Notes: a model not told the origin generated them from the letters alone. Counted from the stretch's first letter, positions 24,523 through 33,710 are shown. The stretch is DNA of 64,000 nucleotides from Alkaliphilus transvaalensis ATCC 700919 (GCF_000621485.1 NZ_JHYF01000016.1:1-64000), one strand, 5' to 3'. Numbers and translations are program-made.

Positions 24523-25014
24523 TTAAACACGTTCCTCACGCTCATAAACATAAAATGTGTGGTTATGCGGATTATCACTATCGACGATCCCTTCTTTTTT
24601 TGAAAGTAGTCTCCATTCATTAAAATCTATCTTAGGAAAAACAGTATCTCCCTCAAATACTTCATCAATTAAGGTAATATAAAGTTTTTTAGCATAGGGA
24701 AGAAATGTTTTATAAATTTGCCCTCCACCTATGATAAATACCTCATCTTCATTTTTAAATGTTTCAAAAACATCATTCATAGAAGGGAGAACCTCACACC
24801 CTTCAATAATTTTAACAGATCGAGAAAGCACTACATTCTTTCTCCCAGGCAAAGGTCTACCTATGGATTCATAACATCGCCTTCCCATAATAATAGGATG
24901 GTCCATTGTTGTACTTTTGAAGTATTGAAGATCACTTGGGAGAGACCAGGGCATACCGTTATCCTTTCCGATAACACCATTTTTACCCATTGCAACAATC
25001 ATTGAAATAAGCAT
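24523..25014 (-). CDS. folA: Dihydrofolate reductase
   Basis: The 163-residue protein matches DHFR: MIVAMGKNGVIGKDNGMPWSLPSD (N-terminal strand, Met20-type loop, catalytic acid D27-equivalent in LPSDLQYFK), then PIIMGRRCYESIGRPLPGRK and EVFIIGGGQIYKTFLPYA for NADPH binding. It reduces dihydrofolate for thymidylate and purine synthesis. ATG 25014 has AAGGAG 9 bp upstream; the TTG at 25023 is unlikely. thyA is not in the window. Confidence 0.96.
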   Translation of the reverse strand: MLISMIVAMGKNGVIGKDNGMPWSLPSDLQYFKSTTMDHPIIMGRRCYESIGRPLPGRKNVVLSRSVKIIEGCEVLPSMNDVFETFKNEDEVFIIGGGQIYKTFLPYAKKLYITLIDEVFEGDTVFPKIDFNEWRLLSKKEGIVDSDNPHNHTFYVYEREERV

Positions 25015-25396
25015 TAATAACAACTCCTTGATATAGATATAAATAATAGTTGGATTTCGTTTCTTTTTTTAAACATCATGATAAATTCTAGATTAACATT
25101 TCCAATAAATGAATATAAGTTCTGTGGGACATTATGCAATGTACATAACTATTTTCATGAAGATCTTCTTAACGTAATTATTGTATTAAAAACAATCTAC
25201 TGCTTTAGTATTTGACATAATTCATTCAAACCCTCCTAAAATATTTAATAATATAACTTAAGCTTATACAAAGTATAAAGTGATATACACTATTTTTCTA
25301 ATGAACTTCTTTAATATGAATTTTGTAGATTTAGATTTAGTTTCATTAGTTGATCTTCATTAGTGTTGTTTAATTAGATAGATAAAAGATAGCAAA

Positions 25397-25426
25397 AGCT
25401 GTAGGAAATGAAACCCTCCTACAGCT
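25397..25426 (-). terminator. Terminator downstream of the sigma/anti-sigma pair
   Basis: AGCTGTAGGA (25397-25406) pairs perfectly with TCCTACAGCT (25417-25426). On the minus strand a TTTTGCTATCTTTT tail follows. The spacer 25015-25597 shows nothing else I recognise. Confidence 0.6.
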
Positions 25427-25597
25427 AGGTAATTCTATTATTAAGATAAAATTAAGATTAAAAACTAAGATGTTTTTACAAGGCTACTTACATGGATAAA
25501 ACTAGAAGGCTAACAAGCTAAGAGGTAATATTGGAAGAGATATACTTGTGTTCGAATTAATCAACAAGCAATAAACCTGCAGCCAGTTTATGGGATA

Positions 25598-26392
25598 TTA
25601 TTCTTCTAATTTAATAATGTGAAATTCTCTTAGCATATTATTAAAGCGAGCACCAAAACCTTCGAAAGCCTCAACGAAAAATTGTTGCTTAATGATAAAT
25701 GTGCCACCTTCTGTATTATCTATCAAGTAGTATCTAACAACAATATCATCCCATTGATAACCCTTTTGTCCCTGAATTAATATACCTTCTACAGGACTGG
25801 TAACAGAATCTTCAGTTCTATTGATTTCGTATTCTGCTTTAACTAGGTTTTCAAGTGCTTCTTTTAATTCATCAATACTTTGATCTGTAACTTGCTGGAT
25901 TTCCATATAGACTTCAGGTACATAATCTGCCTGATGAATAGGCGCAATTTTGTCTTTCCCATCAAGAGCATCCATTTTAAACATTTCTTCATCGAAGTAG
26001 ATAACATAACCTAATTTGCTTTTTTGTAGCGTTACATCCCGTTCTTCTTCCATACCTTCTAATTCTTCAGTTATTGTTTTTTCTGGTGCAAAAAACTCTC
26101 TTATTCTATCTATAGTGGCATGACCAGGAGCGGTGCCGGCTAAAAATACTATCAAAAGGGCAGCCGCTACTGTACCAATACCCCAAAGTCTTTTTCTACT
26201 GTTATTCTTTTTAATTTCAGTTCTCATTTTTCTAGATCCCTCCATTTTAAAATCCTTTTCATAATGAACCTCATCTATTCTCTTTTCAATTTTATTCCAT
26301 ATTTCATCTTTTAACTCTACTGAAGCTTTACTTTCCTTCAAAAGAGAGTTTCTAATCTTTTCATCCAGTTCGTCATCTATTTTTCTATTCAT
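25598..26392 (-). CDS. Membrane anti-sigma factor-like protein
   Basis: The 264-residue protein has a charged cytoplasmic N-terminus of about 65 residues, one transmembrane helix (GIGTVAAALLIVFLAGT) and an extracytoplasmic domain that resembles DUF4367-type domains. It overlaps the sigma gene stop by 8 bp (ATGAATAG), the classic layout of an ECF sigma with its cognate anti-sigma. The N-terminal part has no cysteine, so it lacks the zinc-binding ZAS motif. The start ATG 26392 has GGGAGGA upstream. Role inferred from position and topology. Confidence 0.75.
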   Translation of the reverse strand: MNRKIDDELDEKIRNSLLKESKASVELKDEIWNKIEKRIDEVHYEKDFKMEGSRKMRTEIKKNNSRKRLWGIGTVAAALLIVFLAGTAPGHATIDRIREFFAPEKTITEELEGMEEERDVTLQKSKLGYVIYFDEEMFKMDALDGKDKIAPIHQADYVPEVYMEIQQVTDQSIDELKEALENLVKAEYEINRTEDSVTSPVEGILIQGQKGYQWDDIVVRYYLIDNTEGGTFIIKQQFFVEAFEGFGARFNNMLREFHIIKLEE

Positions 26393-26954
26393 ATAGCTTC
26401 CTCCCTTCACTGTACTTTTCCAACATTTGTCTAAGCTTTTCTCTACCTTTATATAGGCGAGACTTTACTGTATTGACATTTAGATCTAAGGTATCGGCAA
26501 TTTCTAGTTCTGAAAAACCCTTTAAATACTTTAATATAATAGGAACCCGGTTATTTTCCTCTAATTCTTGAATTGCTGAGTATAAGTCCTCGTATTCTTC
26601 AAACCTATGGGAATCTTCCTCTGATAATAAAGGATTCTCTTCAATATAGTCGCTTATAGCAATGGTCTTTGACTGATTTTTTAATAAACGATTACATTCA
26701 TTCACTAAAATTCTATATAACCATGGTTCGAAGGGTTTGCTTTCATCAAAGCTATCTATATTTTTATAAATACGAATGAAGGTTTCTTGTACTGCATCAG
26801 CTGCATAGGTTTTATTCCTTGTAATTACTGTAGCTACCCTTATTGCGTAGTCTGCATATTGATCATAAAGGGCTTTAAAAGCTTTTTTATCGCCATCCTT
26901 AATTCTACTAACTAATTCCTTCACTATGTCACCACCCTTCAATGTTGTCTTCAT
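26385..26954 (-). CDS. ECF-family RNA polymerase sigma factor
   Basis: The 189-residue protein has sigma region 2 (YAADAVQETFIRIYKNIDSF, the -10 recognition helix) and region 4 (LEIADTLDLNVNTVKSRLYK, the helix-turn-helix for -35 binding), with no region 3, as in ECF sigmas of the SigV/SigW/SigY type. ATG 26954 follows GGGAGG at 8 bp; the longer frame back to 27002 lacks an SD. It is coupled to the anti-sigma gene downstream. Stress signal unknown. Confidence 0.9.
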   Translation of the reverse strand: MKTTLKGGDIVKELVSRIKDGDKKAFKALYDQYADYAIRVATVITRNKTYAADAVQETFIRIYKNIDSFDESKPFEPWLYRILVNECNRLLKNQSKTIAISDYIEENPLLSEEDSHRFEEYEDLYSAIQELEENNRVPIILKYLKGFSELEIADTLDLNVNTVKSRLYKGREKLRQMLEKYSEGRKLYE

Positions 26955-27109
26955 ATAATATACCTCCCAATCTAATAAAAAGTTTTTTGAAATGATTATC
27001 ATTTTATTAATGAGTATTATTTTATTTGGAGTTTAACTTTTCTTTATATATAATATACCTTTAAAAATCTTAAAAAGTTTTTTGATTATAAAAAAATATA
27101 ACCAATCTA

Positions 27110-27180
27110 AAAAATAAAACCTCTTTTAGTAATCTCAGTAGGTAAAGGGAGAACTCTACTGATTATATACTAAAGAGGTT
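27110..27180 (-). terminator. Large two-part terminator hairpin
   Basis: Outer arms AACCTCTTTTAGTA (from 27118) and TACTAAAGAGGTT (to 27180) enclose an inner perfect stem TCAGTAG/CTACTGA (27135-27162). On the minus strand it is followed by TTTATTTTTTAG, ending the 27191 gene. Confidence 0.75.
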
Positions 27181-27190
27181 ATAAAAATAA

Positions 27191-27934
27191 TTATTCTTTA
27201 CTTAACTTTTTACGATAGACTGCTGTTTGTAATTCTTTGATATACTCTTCTAAATCGGGCATATCAGAAGATATAGCGTGGTTAATGGCCTTATCTATGT
27301 CATAGGGAACCCTAACAATAGTAATCGAATAAGGGGCCAATATTTTTGAGTCTAACTTTCCTTCTAAGATGGTATAGGCAGCCTGTGGTATATCTAAGGG
27401 ATTACCCACACTACCGACATTAAAGAGAGTCTTATCTTCGAAATAATTTATGTATGCTCCATGAATATCACCATATCCAACAATATCAGCTTTTTTGTTA
27501 AGGCTTGGAGTTTCTTCAAATAATTTAAGAAGTTCAACCAAAGCAGAATGTTGATAGACTCGATGAAATAGGTCATTGGGGGAAGCATGACATAGCCTTA
27601 CTAGCTTTCCACTTAAGTAAAACTCCACATAAAGGGGAAGGTTTTTCATGTACTTTAACCGTTCTTCTCCTAATAACTGTTGATGCCAATAGTTTGAGGG
27701 ATTTAAAGAATCTAAGGGGTCTTCATCTGCTAAATAATAGTCCCAGTTTCCTTTAAGAACCACTTGGCAATGTTGGCGAACCATATCAACTGCTTCAGCA
27801 GAGTTAGGACCTTTTCCAGCTAAATCACCTAAACAGATGATTTTATCTATTTTTCGTACTTTAATGTCCTCTAAAACTGCATTAAGTGCAGGTATATTTC
27901 CGTGGATATCCGAGATGATAGCAATTTGATTCAT
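27191..27934 (-). CDS. Cytosolic metallophosphoesterase
   Basis: A 247-residue calcineurin-like phosphoesterase of the YfcE/PrpE-like group. IAIISDIHGNIPAL holds the DxHxN motif, IICLGDLAGKGP the GD motif, VLKGNWDYYL the GNxD motif, CHASP a metal His and VGYGDIHGAYI the GxxHG-like C-terminal motif (Asp-Ile in place of the usual His-Thr). No membrane segment. RBS GGGAGGGTGGG. It is preceded by a 50-codon ORF and a GNAT gene on the same strand. Substrate unknown. Confidence 0.85.
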   Translation of the reverse strand: MNQIAIISDIHGNIPALNAVLEDIKVRKIDKIICLGDLAGKGPNSAEAVDMVRQHCQVVLKGNWDYYLADEDPLDSLNPSNYWHQQLLGEERLKYMKNLPLYVEFYLSGKLVRLCHASPNDLFHRVYQHSALVELLKLFEETPSLNKKADIVGYGDIHGAYINYFEDKTLFNVGSVGNPLDIPQAAYTILEGKLDSKILAPYSITIVRVPYDIDKAINHAISSDMPDLEEYIKELQTAVYRKKLSKE

Positions 27935-27965
27935 TTCCCACCCTCCCTTTTGATGATGATTTTGA

Positions 27966-28118
27966 CTAACTTTTATCGTATCTTCTACATTCTATTCGAT
28001 AGAGGTGTATGCCCATTTTATTATGGATCTCTGTTACTCCTAGTTCATGTTCTTGTTTGAGTCCATGTAACGGCAATTCTAAATAAATATCTTCTAATAA
28101 ATTCATATGTTGTATCAT
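27966..28118 (-). CDS. Small hypothetical protein (50 aa or 46 aa)
   Basis: A short frame lies in the gap between the GNAT and phosphoesterase genes. It encodes a polar product with LEDIYLELPLHGLKQEHELG and IHLYRIECRRYDKS. AGGGGGT lies directly before ATG 28118 and about 12 bp before a second ATG at 28106, so the true start is uncertain. It ends 32 bp before the phosphoesterase start, so co-transcription is likely. No family recognised. Confidence 0.5.
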   Translation of the reverse strand: MIQHMNLLEDIYLELPLHGLKQEHELGVTEIHNKMGIHLYRIECRRYDKS

Positions 28119-28156
28119 ACCCCCTATATAACTAAAAAGTCTATATCACTTTCATC

Positions 28157-28618
28157 CTATATTTTCTTTGTAAGATAATAACCCTTAATCTCTCTCCCTT
28201 CTTTTAGTAGGTAGGAGGTAGAAGAAAAACAAAACCCTAATTTTTTCCAAAGATTCAACATTTCCACTTTATCTATTGTAGACCATGCCCGTACCTGGTA
28301 AGGTTTTGGTTGCTTTACATTAATTATCTCAAATACCCGTTTGATAAGGGCTGTTGCAATTCCTTTATTACGGAACTGATTCTTTACTTCTATATTGTCG
28401 ATATAGGCTTCTATAAGATCCTCTAAAGGATTAATAAGTTCTTGATATTTAATGGATATGATTCCAGCAGGAGTATGATTATATTCTGCAATGATAGAAA
28501 AACCATTTTCTTTTTTTGTATGAATAACCCTCTCGTTAATTGCTTCACTCCACTGGGAGCCTTTCATCCATTCTCCTTTTAATTGGTCATTAACTTCTAT
28601 AAACTTAATAGCATCCAT
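28157..28618 (-). CDS. GNAT family N-acetyltransferase
   Basis: About 153 residues. DNIEVKNQFRNKGIATALIKRV gives motif A (FRNKGIA) and TIDKVEMLNLWKKLGFCFSS motif B. ATG 28618 lies 11 bp after GGGGAG; GTG 28627 is closer (2-3 bp) and is the alternative. Substrate unknown. It is first in a probable unit with the small ORF and the phosphoesterase. Confidence 0.8.
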   Translation of the reverse strand: MDAIKFIEVNDQLKGEWMKGSQWSEAINERVIHTKKENGFSIIAEYNHTPAGIISIKYQELINPLEDLIEAYIDNIEVKNQFRNKGIATALIKRVFEIINVKQPKPYQVRAWSTIDKVEMLNLWKKLGFCFSSTSYLLKEGREIKGYYLTKKI

Positions 28619-28653
28619 TGTTTTCACTTCTCCCCTTTCTCTTTATCAAAGAT

Positions 28654-29925
28654 TTATAGGCTCATTTTATATCCTAAGTTTACGATTAAATTATGTAAAA
28701 GATTAGTTCTTGATTTCTTTAGTCTTTTATAAATAGATTTAAAGGAATAAAATTCTTTTCTAAACTTCATATACCCTTCAAACAATTCTTTTGGCGTCAT
28801 ATTTTTAGGCTGATAGGCGACTCTTGTTTTTCCATTATAGTGGGTCCAATCCTCTGTTAGTAGCCTACCTTCTTCCTTTAATTGTTTGTACAATGGTGTC
28901 TTAGGCAAGGGAGTTAATATACTGACAGTTGCGCCATCAATCCCCAATTGATTACAGGCTAATAAAGTATTATTAAATACATCCTTTGCATCTGTATCAA
29001 ATCCAAAAATAATTCCTGCTTGAAGAGAAATTCCATATTGATGGATGAGGTCAATAATTTTTTGATAACCCTTAACGTTATTAATTCCTTTGTTTACACT
29101 TTGAAGGCTAGCTTCTGAAAAGGATTCTAGGCCAATAAAGAAATAGATACAGCCAGATTCTTTAGCTAACTGTAATAATTCCTCATCTTGACATTGATCA
29201 AGAGTAACTTGAGCTGCCCATTTCTTTTTTAAGGGTTTAAGTTCCCTAAGCAATTCTTTAGCAAACTTTATATCACCAAAAAAGTTGTCATCCCAAAATA
29301 CAAAATACCTACCTGCTATTTCTCTAATATCTTCAATTACTTCTCCAACAGGGCGTGTTCGGAAGGAATTACAGTAAATTTGTTTTAGATTACAGTAACT
29401 ACAGCTATAGGGGCAGCCCCTAGATGCAATGACGGCTCCCTTTGTAAAAAATCTTCTCCGAATTAAACTCCTCTTAGGAGTAGGGATCCCCTTTAGACTA
29501 GGTGTATCTGTTGTTTGATATATTTTCTTAGGAACTCCATTATAAAAGTCTATTAGAAATTGAGGCCAAGTCTCTTCCGCTTCTCCAATAATGATACTGT
29601 TGCAATGGAGCGTACCTTCATGGGGGAGTAAAGTAACGTGGGGGCCTCCCATTACAACATAAGAGCCTTTAGACATAAATGCTTCTGCAATTTTATAGCA
29701 GTGGTTAGCATTGGGGGTATTAACTGTTATGGCAACTAAATCAAAATCTTCTTTAAAGGGAATCTTTTGATTATATTCGTCTATAAGGGTTATGTCGTAG
29801 TGTTCTTCATTAATAAAAGCAGCTAAATAAGGCATTGTAATCTGAATAAAATTATTAAACTGCCTTTTTCGGAAATAATTAATTTCTTGATTTTCTGGAG
29901 TTATTAATAGGATCGTTTTTTTCAT
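28654..29925 (-). CDS. B12-binding-domain radical SAM protein
   Basis: A 423-residue protein with an N-terminal cobalamin-binding-like Rossmann domain (residues 1-130: ILLITPENQE, VVMGGPHVTLLPHE, IIIGEAEETW), followed by a radical SAM core with the 4Fe-4S motif CPYSCSYC and downstream WDDNFFGD and IGLESFSEASL. The C-terminal third looks like DUF4070. The P-radical class includes methylases and ring-forming enzymes; the reaction here is unknown. The Dx-His cobalamin-ligand motif is not obvious, as in many members. RBS TTGGAGGG. Confidence 0.85.
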   Translation of the reverse strand: MKKTILLITPENQEINYFRKRQFNNFIQITMPYLAAFINEEHYDITLIDEYNQKIPFKEDFDLVAITVNTPNANHCYKIAEAFMSKGSYVVMGGPHVTLLPHEGTLHCNSIIIGEAEETWPQFLIDFYNGVPKKIYQTTDTPSLKGIPTPKRSLIRRRFFTKGAVIASRGCPYSCSYCNLKQIYCNSFRTRPVGEVIEDIREIAGRYFVFWDDNFFGDIKFAKELLRELKPLKKKWAAQVTLDQCQDEELLQLAKESGCIYFFIGLESFSEASLQSVNKGINNVKGYQKIIDLIHQYGISLQAGIIFGFDTDAKDVFNNTLLACNQLGIDGATVSILTPLPKTPLYKQLKEEGRLLTEDWTHYNGKTRVAYQPKNMTPKELFEGYMKFRKEFYSFKSIYKRLKKSRTNLLHNLIVNLGYKMSL

Positions 29926-30159
29926 TTAACCCTCCAATTTTTTTATGATAGATAGCATTCTCTATCTAAGTTTTCTTAATTGTCCTTATTAATTTTAGAC
30001 ATTTGGTATAGGCTTAATTGTCTATACTAAAATTTCCGTAAATTTGTAATTCCTGAAGCTCAAGCTTAGCGTATTAATTTTTGAGGTCTTTTAAACCTGA
30101 CTGGATGTTTTACTTCTTACTAAAGGTATTCGCTTAGTTGATGTAAAATCCTTCAAATT

Positions 30160-30202
30160 AATACATAAAAAACCACAGCTAGTAGAGACATTAAGCTGTG
30201 GT
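30160..30202 (-). terminator. Intrinsic terminator for the TPR gene
   Basis: ACCACAGCT (30172-30180) and AGCTGTGGT (30194-30202) pair perfectly; on the minus strand TTTTTATGTATT follows. The spacer 29926-30246 holds nothing else recognisable. Confidence 0.8.
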
Positions 30203-30246
30203 ATCGTCATTTGTAAATATTTTAAGTTATATTATATTAAGTTTCA

Positions 30247-30927
30247 TTATTCTAGGTTTTTCAATTGGTTAGAAGCTTGCTTTTTAAAGTAAGGATTATC
30301 ATGTTCAACCTTTAAGATTTCATCGAACTTATTCTTAGCGTCAGAAGCGTTGTCATCTTTTAAATCTAACATGCCTAAGTAATAAAGACTAGAAATTCTT
30401 TGTAATGGAGTCAGTTCCTTAGATTTAAAAAGTTCATTTAATAATTCTTTACTTTTATTTACATTACCTAAATAATATTCATAGGTTCCAAAAGTTGATA
30501 GCAGTAGATTTCTTAAGGCTCTATGATTAATGTACCCAGAAAGAAGTTTATAGGTTGCCGCATACAATCTTTCGGCCTCTTCGTGTTTTTCAGTAATTAA
30601 TAAACCGTATAATAAATTACTGTAGTATTGCACAATATAGACCTTTGGCAGTTCCTTCAGATCTTTATTATCAAAGACCTTTAGAAGATTAACAGCTTCT
30701 TTATATTTTCCTAGAGCAACCAGTCCAGATGCTTTATTAATTAGAAGGAAATTTTGGTACTTCTTATTTTTAGTTTTATTGATATGGGCTTCTACCTCAC
30801 TAATATAAGCCGATAAATTTGTTCCTTTGTTTAACATTTTCTCTAAGTTCTTTGTTCGCCTATATAAAGGAACGAAGTAGATCAAGAATAGGATCACAAT
30901 AATTGCAACGACGATTAAAATTTCCAT
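30247..30927 (-). CDS. Membrane-anchored TPR-like protein
   Basis: The 226-residue protein has an N-terminal transmembrane helix (residues 2-19) and a cytoplasmic helical region with TPR-like repeats: ASGLVALGKYKEAVNLLKVF, YSNLLYGLLITEKHEEAERL, TFGTYEYYLGNVNKSKELLN and YYLGMLDLKDDNASDAKNKF. It is therefore a protein-interaction scaffold at the membrane. RBS AGAGGTGG. Partner unknown. It ends at a strong terminator. Confidence 0.75.
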   Translation of the reverse strand: MEILIVVAIIVILFLIYFVPLYRRTKNLEKMLNKGTNLSAYISEVEAHINKTKNKKYQNFLLINKASGLVALGKYKEAVNLLKVFDNKDLKELPKVYIVQYYSNLLYGLLITEKHEEAERLYAATYKLLSGYINHRALRNLLLSTFGTYEYYLGNVNKSKELLNELFKSKELTPLQRISSLYYLGMLDLKDDNASDAKNKFDEILKVEHDNPYFKKQASNQLKNLE

Positions 30928-30978
30928 ATGGCCACCTCTTTAGTAATATTGTAAAAAGTATAGTACAAGTATAACATT

Positions 30979-32112
30979 TTACCTAGCTATTTTGGAATAA
31001 TTTTCATCAATAATTCTAATTTTATTGCTGTTATTAGGGGTTTTTCCAACGATATAGACACCAAATGGTAGTTTACCTAAAACATAGGTCGTAAAAATTG
31101 ATAATAATGTACTTAGGCAGAACAGTAAAAATAACATGATAACAGGACTGATATGGTAATAATTTTTATCCATTAGTATCCCCGTTAAAGAAGCTAAATA
31201 TAACATGTGGAATAAATATATTCCAAAGGAGTATCCACTAAACCATTGAGCTATTTTAGGAATCTTAACCTTAGCAGTTGAGATATAAAAAAGTAAGAAA
31301 AGCATACTGGTAGAAAATAAAATCATATCTACCCTTTTAGAACTATTGAAGGTGATCATTCCCTTTAGATATAGATAAAGGACAATACTTCCTGTAAAGA
31401 TTGGGAGTACTTTAATAACCTTTTTATATTTTCTTAATAGAGTTTTAAATTGTTGGTAGTCTCCCCCTATATAAAATCCTAAAGTAAAATAGAAAATCCA
31501 CGAAGGAAAAGTACCCCAAGATAAACCATCCCAAAGTTGATTACCAAAGGGTATTGCTGGTGGATGAATAAAGCTAAAGAATCCTAAATAGATGACATTA
31601 ATAAGGAATGAGACTAAAATCACTTTTATGGGATTCAGTAGCCTTAACTTCTTATGGAACAATATATGAATAAAGTAAAACTGGAATATTACTAAAATAA
31701 AATAACCATGTCTGTAAAATCCGAAGGCAAGATTCATGAGTACATTCACCATATATGACCCAAATAAATAGCCTTCAACCCCATTTTCCCAAACCATCAC
31801 AAACCCATAGAGAAAGGACATGGATACATAGGGCATAAGAATATATTTTACCCTTTTACCCATGAAGTTACTGGGCATTTCATTGGGGTAAGAATATGCC
31901 AATAGAAACTCTGACAAAAAGATGAAAATAGGTGTTCCAAAGGTGAATATGAGTCGAATGCATAATAATAGTAATTCACTTTGGGGACTCTGTATCCCTG
32001 TATATAGATCATTAACCCTAGTAATGGAATGAACTAAGACCACGCATAAACAGACAATACTTCTTACAAAATAAATTTCTTTAATGTCTTTTTTACCCAC
32101 ATTCGTACCCAC
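30979..32112 (-). CDS. Acyltransferase-3 family membrane protein
   Basis: A 377-residue protein with about ten transmembrane segments. The N-terminal IYFVRSIVCLCVVLVHSITR has the R-x(8-10)-H pattern of the acyltransferase-3 (OafA/YrhL-like) family, and GTPIFIFLSEFLLAYSY the conserved P-x-F-x-x-[SP]-[GE]-F/L region. These enzymes O-acetylate surface polysaccharides or other exported compounds. The GTG start follows GAGGTGG. Acceptor unknown. Confidence 0.82.
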   Translation of the reverse strand: MGTNVGKKDIKEIYFVRSIVCLCVVLVHSITRVNDLYTGIQSPQSELLLLCIRLIFTFGTPIFIFLSEFLLAYSYPNEMPSNFMGKRVKYILMPYVSMSFLYGFVMVWENGVEGYLFGSYMVNVLMNLAFGFYRHGYFILVIFQFYFIHILFHKKLRLLNPIKVILVSFLINVIYLGFFSFIHPPAIPFGNQLWDGLSWGTFPSWIFYFTLGFYIGGDYQQFKTLLRKYKKVIKVLPIFTGSIVLYLYLKGMITFNSSKRVDMILFSTSMLFLLFYISTAKVKIPKIAQWFSGYSFGIYLFHMLYLASLTGILMDKNYYHISPVIMLFLLFCLSTLLSIFTTYVLGKLPFGVYIVGKTPNNSNKIRIIDENYSKIAR

Positions 32113-32492
32113 TATTAACCACCTCTTCTATAAGAATAGTCCTTATTATAAAAAACTGTATATCGTATTTTTTCCATTTTATCATTACCACTTACTTATA
32201 CTTCATTAATTGAAATAGTAGAACATAACATGTGTTAAAGCTCATAAACATATATTGCTTAATTTCTAAGCTGAAACGTGGGACTCCATGAATTTATTCT
32301 TACATCATGTTATATATCATAACCAATCATATAATAAGTAATTATATAATAGATAGTTTTAGATTACAAATGAGAAGGGCTATAAGAAATGAGTACTATT
32401 TTATTTTAATACTCTTGATATTGTTTATATTTCAATATTCTCCCTTGTCTAGTTTGGTTTTTATGTTTACAATAGGGATAAGGGGTGATTTT
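32113..32492. other. Divergent spacer with an uncertain upstream frame extension
   Basis: The recombinase frame is open back to 32307 and would add a hydrophobic 62-residue leader, but no SD supports it. I see no clear terminator or operator here. Confidence 0.4.
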
Positions 32493-33617
32493 ATGGCTAA
32501 TAAAAAACAATTAACAGTACATAACAAGTCAGATCGACCAGATAATATCGTATTAAAGGAACATGAAACTATTGAGACATGTTTAGACATTGAATCTCAA
32601 CTTCCTGTTTTTATGAGGGATTTTTTTATCTACTTAAAAAATGCAGTTGCCCTTTCTACTCGTTTGGCTTATCTTCAGGATATCCAGTTTTTTTGCAGGT
32701 ATTTAGTGAAGGAAACCAACATTACTTCTGCTGAAGGGTTAAAGGAGATTACTGCAGAAGAGTTTAGTAATATAACAGCTAAAGATATTAATCGATTTAT
32801 AGGAGATTATTGTACAAGATATATGATCAAGCAAGATCACAATGTAAAGGTTATGGAGAACCATAATCGAGCGTTGGCTAGAAAGAAGTCTTCTCTATCG
32901 GTTTTATTTAAGTTTTTGTATCGTGATGAGGTTATAAAGAATAATATTACTGATGGTTTTAACCCCATTAGGTTACCGAAACCACAACCAGATGCTATTA
33001 AACGTCTTGAAATCGATGAAGTTGCCCGTCTATTAGATGCTGTTGAATCTGGAGAACTCTTCACAGAAAAAGAAAAGAGTTATTGGGAAAAAACAAAACT
33101 AAGGGATCGTGCAATCCTACTGCTCTTTGTTACCTATGGTCTTAGACTTAGCGAATTACAGCAACTAAATATCACCTCTTTTAACTTTAATAGAGGTGAA
33201 TTTCGAATATATAGAAAACGGAGCAAAGAGGTTTTAATGCCAACTAATAGAACCTGTGAAAAAGTAATTAAGGAATATATTGAATTTGAGCGTCCTAAAG
33301 AGGAAACTTTAGATGATGAAAATAAAGACGCCCTTTTTCTTTCGCTACAAAAAAAGCGGATGACGACTAAAGCCATCCGGAACCTAGTTAAAAAGTATAC
33401 ATCTTTTGTCTTGGGAACAAGTCCTGAAAATGGCTATAGTCCTCATAAGTTAAGGGCAACAGCGGCAACATCATTAATTCAGCAGGGATTTTCTATTTAC
33501 GATGTACAAAATCTGCTAGACCATGACAATGTCACTACCACTCAATTATATGCAGCCCATAAAAAGAACGTTAAAAGGGAAATTGTTAAAAACTTTGAAT
33601 GGATTGATGAAGATTAA
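32493..33617 (+). CDS. xerS: XerS-like tyrosine recombinase
   Basis: A 374-residue tyrosine recombinase. Catalytic residues are visible: R218 (YGLRLSEL), a Lys near 242-245 (YRKRSKEVLMP), H318/R321 in PHKLRATAAT, H344 in LLDHDNV and nucleophile Y353 (TQLYAAH). Length and the HKLRA motif fit XerS, the single recombinase that resolves chromosome dimers at dif-type sites in streptococci and some Firmicutes, rather than XerC/XerD. N-terminal residues 35-155 form the core-binding domain. ATG 32493 has AGGGGTGA upstream. lexA follows. Confidence 0.8.
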   Translation: MANKKQLTVHNKSDRPDNIVLKEHETIETCLDIESQLPVFMRDFFIYLKNAVALSTRLAYLQDIQFFCRYLVKETNITSAEGLKEITAEEFSNITAKDINRFIGDYCTRYMIKQDHNVKVMENHNRALARKKSSLSVLFKFLYRDEVIKNNITDGFNPIRLPKPQPDAIKRLEIDEVARLLDAVESGELFTEKEKSYWEKTKLRDRAILLLFVTYGLRLSELQQLNITSFNFNRGEFRIYRKRSKEVLMPTNRTCEKVIKEYIEFERPKEETLDDENKDALFLSLQKKRMTTKAIRNLVKKYTSFVLGTSPENGYSPHKLRATAATSLIQQGFSIYDVQNLLDHDNVTTTQLYAAHKKNVKREIVKNFEWIDED

Positions 33618-33633
33618 AAAAATCCAGAAATTA

Positions 33634-33647
33634 CGAACGGATGTTTG
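33634..33647 (+). promoter_or_regulatory. LexA (SOS) box overlapping the lexA -35
   Basis: CGAACGGATGTTTG matches the Gram-positive SOS operator CGAAC-N4-GTTYG. It lies 63 bp before the lexA start and overlaps the promoter -35, predicting autoregulation. Confidence 0.85.
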
Positions 33648-33673
33648 TATATTTTGGCATCCTATGGTATAAT
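33645..33673 (+). promoter_or_regulatory. lexA promoter
   Basis: TTGTAT (33645-33650), 17 bp, TATAAT (33668-33673). The -35 overlaps the last 3 bases of the LexA box. Confidence 0.7.
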
Positions 33674-33710
33674 GTAGTAAATTATTCACTTATAGAGAGG
33701 AGTTACTTCC

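Noticed and set aside
32307-32492. 62-codon upstream extension of the XerS frame encoding a hydrophobic leader
   Set aside because: No Shine-Dalgarno site, and ATG 32493 has AGGGGTGA at good spacing and begins at the usual recombinase N-terminus.
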